Assembly (NCBI GenBank): GCA_937889795.1
Contig: CALBZH010000196.1
Span: forward strand, 1 to 7,322
Source: an uncultured Syntrophobacteraceae bacterium
GTDB lineage: Bacteria; Desulfobacterota; Syntrophobacteria; Syntrophobacterales; Syntrophobacteraceae
Direction: 5' to 3'
Length of the DNA stretch: 7,322 nt
A program made the translations under genes and the position numbers. This document shows, in pieces, positions 7,164 to 7,322 of the stretch. Below the pieces are notes generated by a model. It had not been told where the DNA came from. It made no database searches and saw only the letters and a program-made list of their open reading frames with translations. Numbering within the stretch: position 1 is the first letter of the stretch; each line of letters begins with the position of its first letter.

Positions 7164-7322
7164 ATGAGCCCTCCCTTCGACCCATTAAGATGGGCTGAGG
7201 ATGACGCACTCGAAATGGACCCTCGCTACGACCGAGCCTCAGGCTCCCAGACCGGCGCATTGCTCGGTCGCCAAGACAAGGAAAGAGAGGTGCTGGATCA
7301 TGCATGGCTGGCGTGGAACATC
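7164..7322 (+). CDS. Probable start of a divergent gene of unknown function (partial, runs off right edge)
   Basis: From the ATG at 7164 a plus-strand frame stays open for 53 codons to the window end. It begins MSPPFDPLRWAEDDALEMDP. The residues are protein-like: acidic patches, three W, mixed hydrophobics (EVLDHAWLAWNI at the edge), and many codons ending in G or C. An in-frame stop at 7152-7154 limits the upstream extent, so the start must be at 7164, or at a TTG at 7158, or further inside (ATG at 7215). The ribosome site is weak: only GGTAAG, at about 7150-7155. The codon-aligned frame on the minus strand is also open here, but its product is rich in R, G, P and S and looks like a shadow. 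There is no signal peptide or recognised motif. It would be transcribed away from the kinase operon, sharing the control region. The family is unrecognised. Confidence 0.45.
   Translation, partial: MSPPFDPLRWAEDDALEMDPRYDRASGSQTGALLGRQDKEREVLDHAWLAWNI
7229..7270. repeat. Perfect 9-base inverted repeat with a nested palindrome
   Basis: CGACCGAGC (7229-7237) pairs exactly with GCTCGGTCG (7262-7270). A nearly continuous palindrome, GAGCCT-C-AGGCTC (7234-7246), overlaps its left arm, so two alternative stems compete for the same bases. Both lie inside the presumed divergent reading frame. They could be chance in GC-rich coding DNA, or a sign that this part is a structured RNA or regulatory site rather than a gene. 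Confidence 0.4.

Noticed and set aside
6874..7167. A 97-codon plus-strand frame across the control region.
   Set aside because: It crosses the AT-rich promoter patch and two inverted repeats, has a P/R/S-rich composition, and overlaps the start of a better divergent candidate.
7161..7322. A minus-strand open frame entering from the right edge and ending in TAA at about 7163-7161.
   Set aside because: It is the codon-aligned mirror of the plus-strand frame, and its product is rich in R, G, P and S. The plus frame has the more protein-like composition, though neither is certain.

Overview
The window is GC-rich, densely coding bacterial DNA. It is dominated by one minus-strand signalling cluster read from right to left. 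The membrane-anchored Cache/PAS kinase, the hybrid kinase with a GLGMSAVLG-type ATP lid and the signal-peptide-like start of a third gene suggest a Gram-negative environmental bacterium, perhaps of a deltaproteobacterial, acidobacterial or planctomycete-like lineage. No marker gene fixes the taxon, so this is only an impression from protein style.

Layout, in the direction of minus-strand transcription. Positions 7322 to 7164 hold the start of a probable divergent plus-strand gene that runs off the right edge. Positions 7163 to 6796 are a non-coding control region with an AT-rich promoter-like segment (about 7037 to 7009) and several short perfect inverted repeats. Positions 6795 to 2545 encode a 1416-residue sensor kinase: two membrane segments around an extracytoplasmic double-Cache domain, then HAMP, six PAS domains, and a HisKA_2-type histidine kinase core. 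Thirteen bases later, 2531 to 195 encode a 778-residue soluble hybrid kinase: receiver, two PAS, HisKA, HATPase, receiver. After 32 bases, a third gene starts at 162 and leaves the window at position 1. It encodes a short exported or membrane-anchored N-terminus of unknown function.

How the genes probably work together (inference): the first kinase senses a periplasmic ligand through its Cache domain and intracellular cues through its PAS array. Its HisKA_2 core could phosphorylate the N-terminal receiver of the hybrid kinase, which has its own PAS inputs and its own HisKA core and passes phosphate to its C-terminal receiver. Neither protein has a DNA-binding, GGDEF/EAL or other output domain, so the effector must lie elsewhere or be a partner protein. 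The three minus genes are tightly spaced without visible terminators and are probably one operon.

No RNA genes, insertion sequences, CRISPR arrays or attachment sites were seen. The most unusual aspects are the pairing of two kinase families through a receiver-first hybrid, the lack of an output domain, the unidentified third gene, and the inverted-repeat-rich divergent control region.
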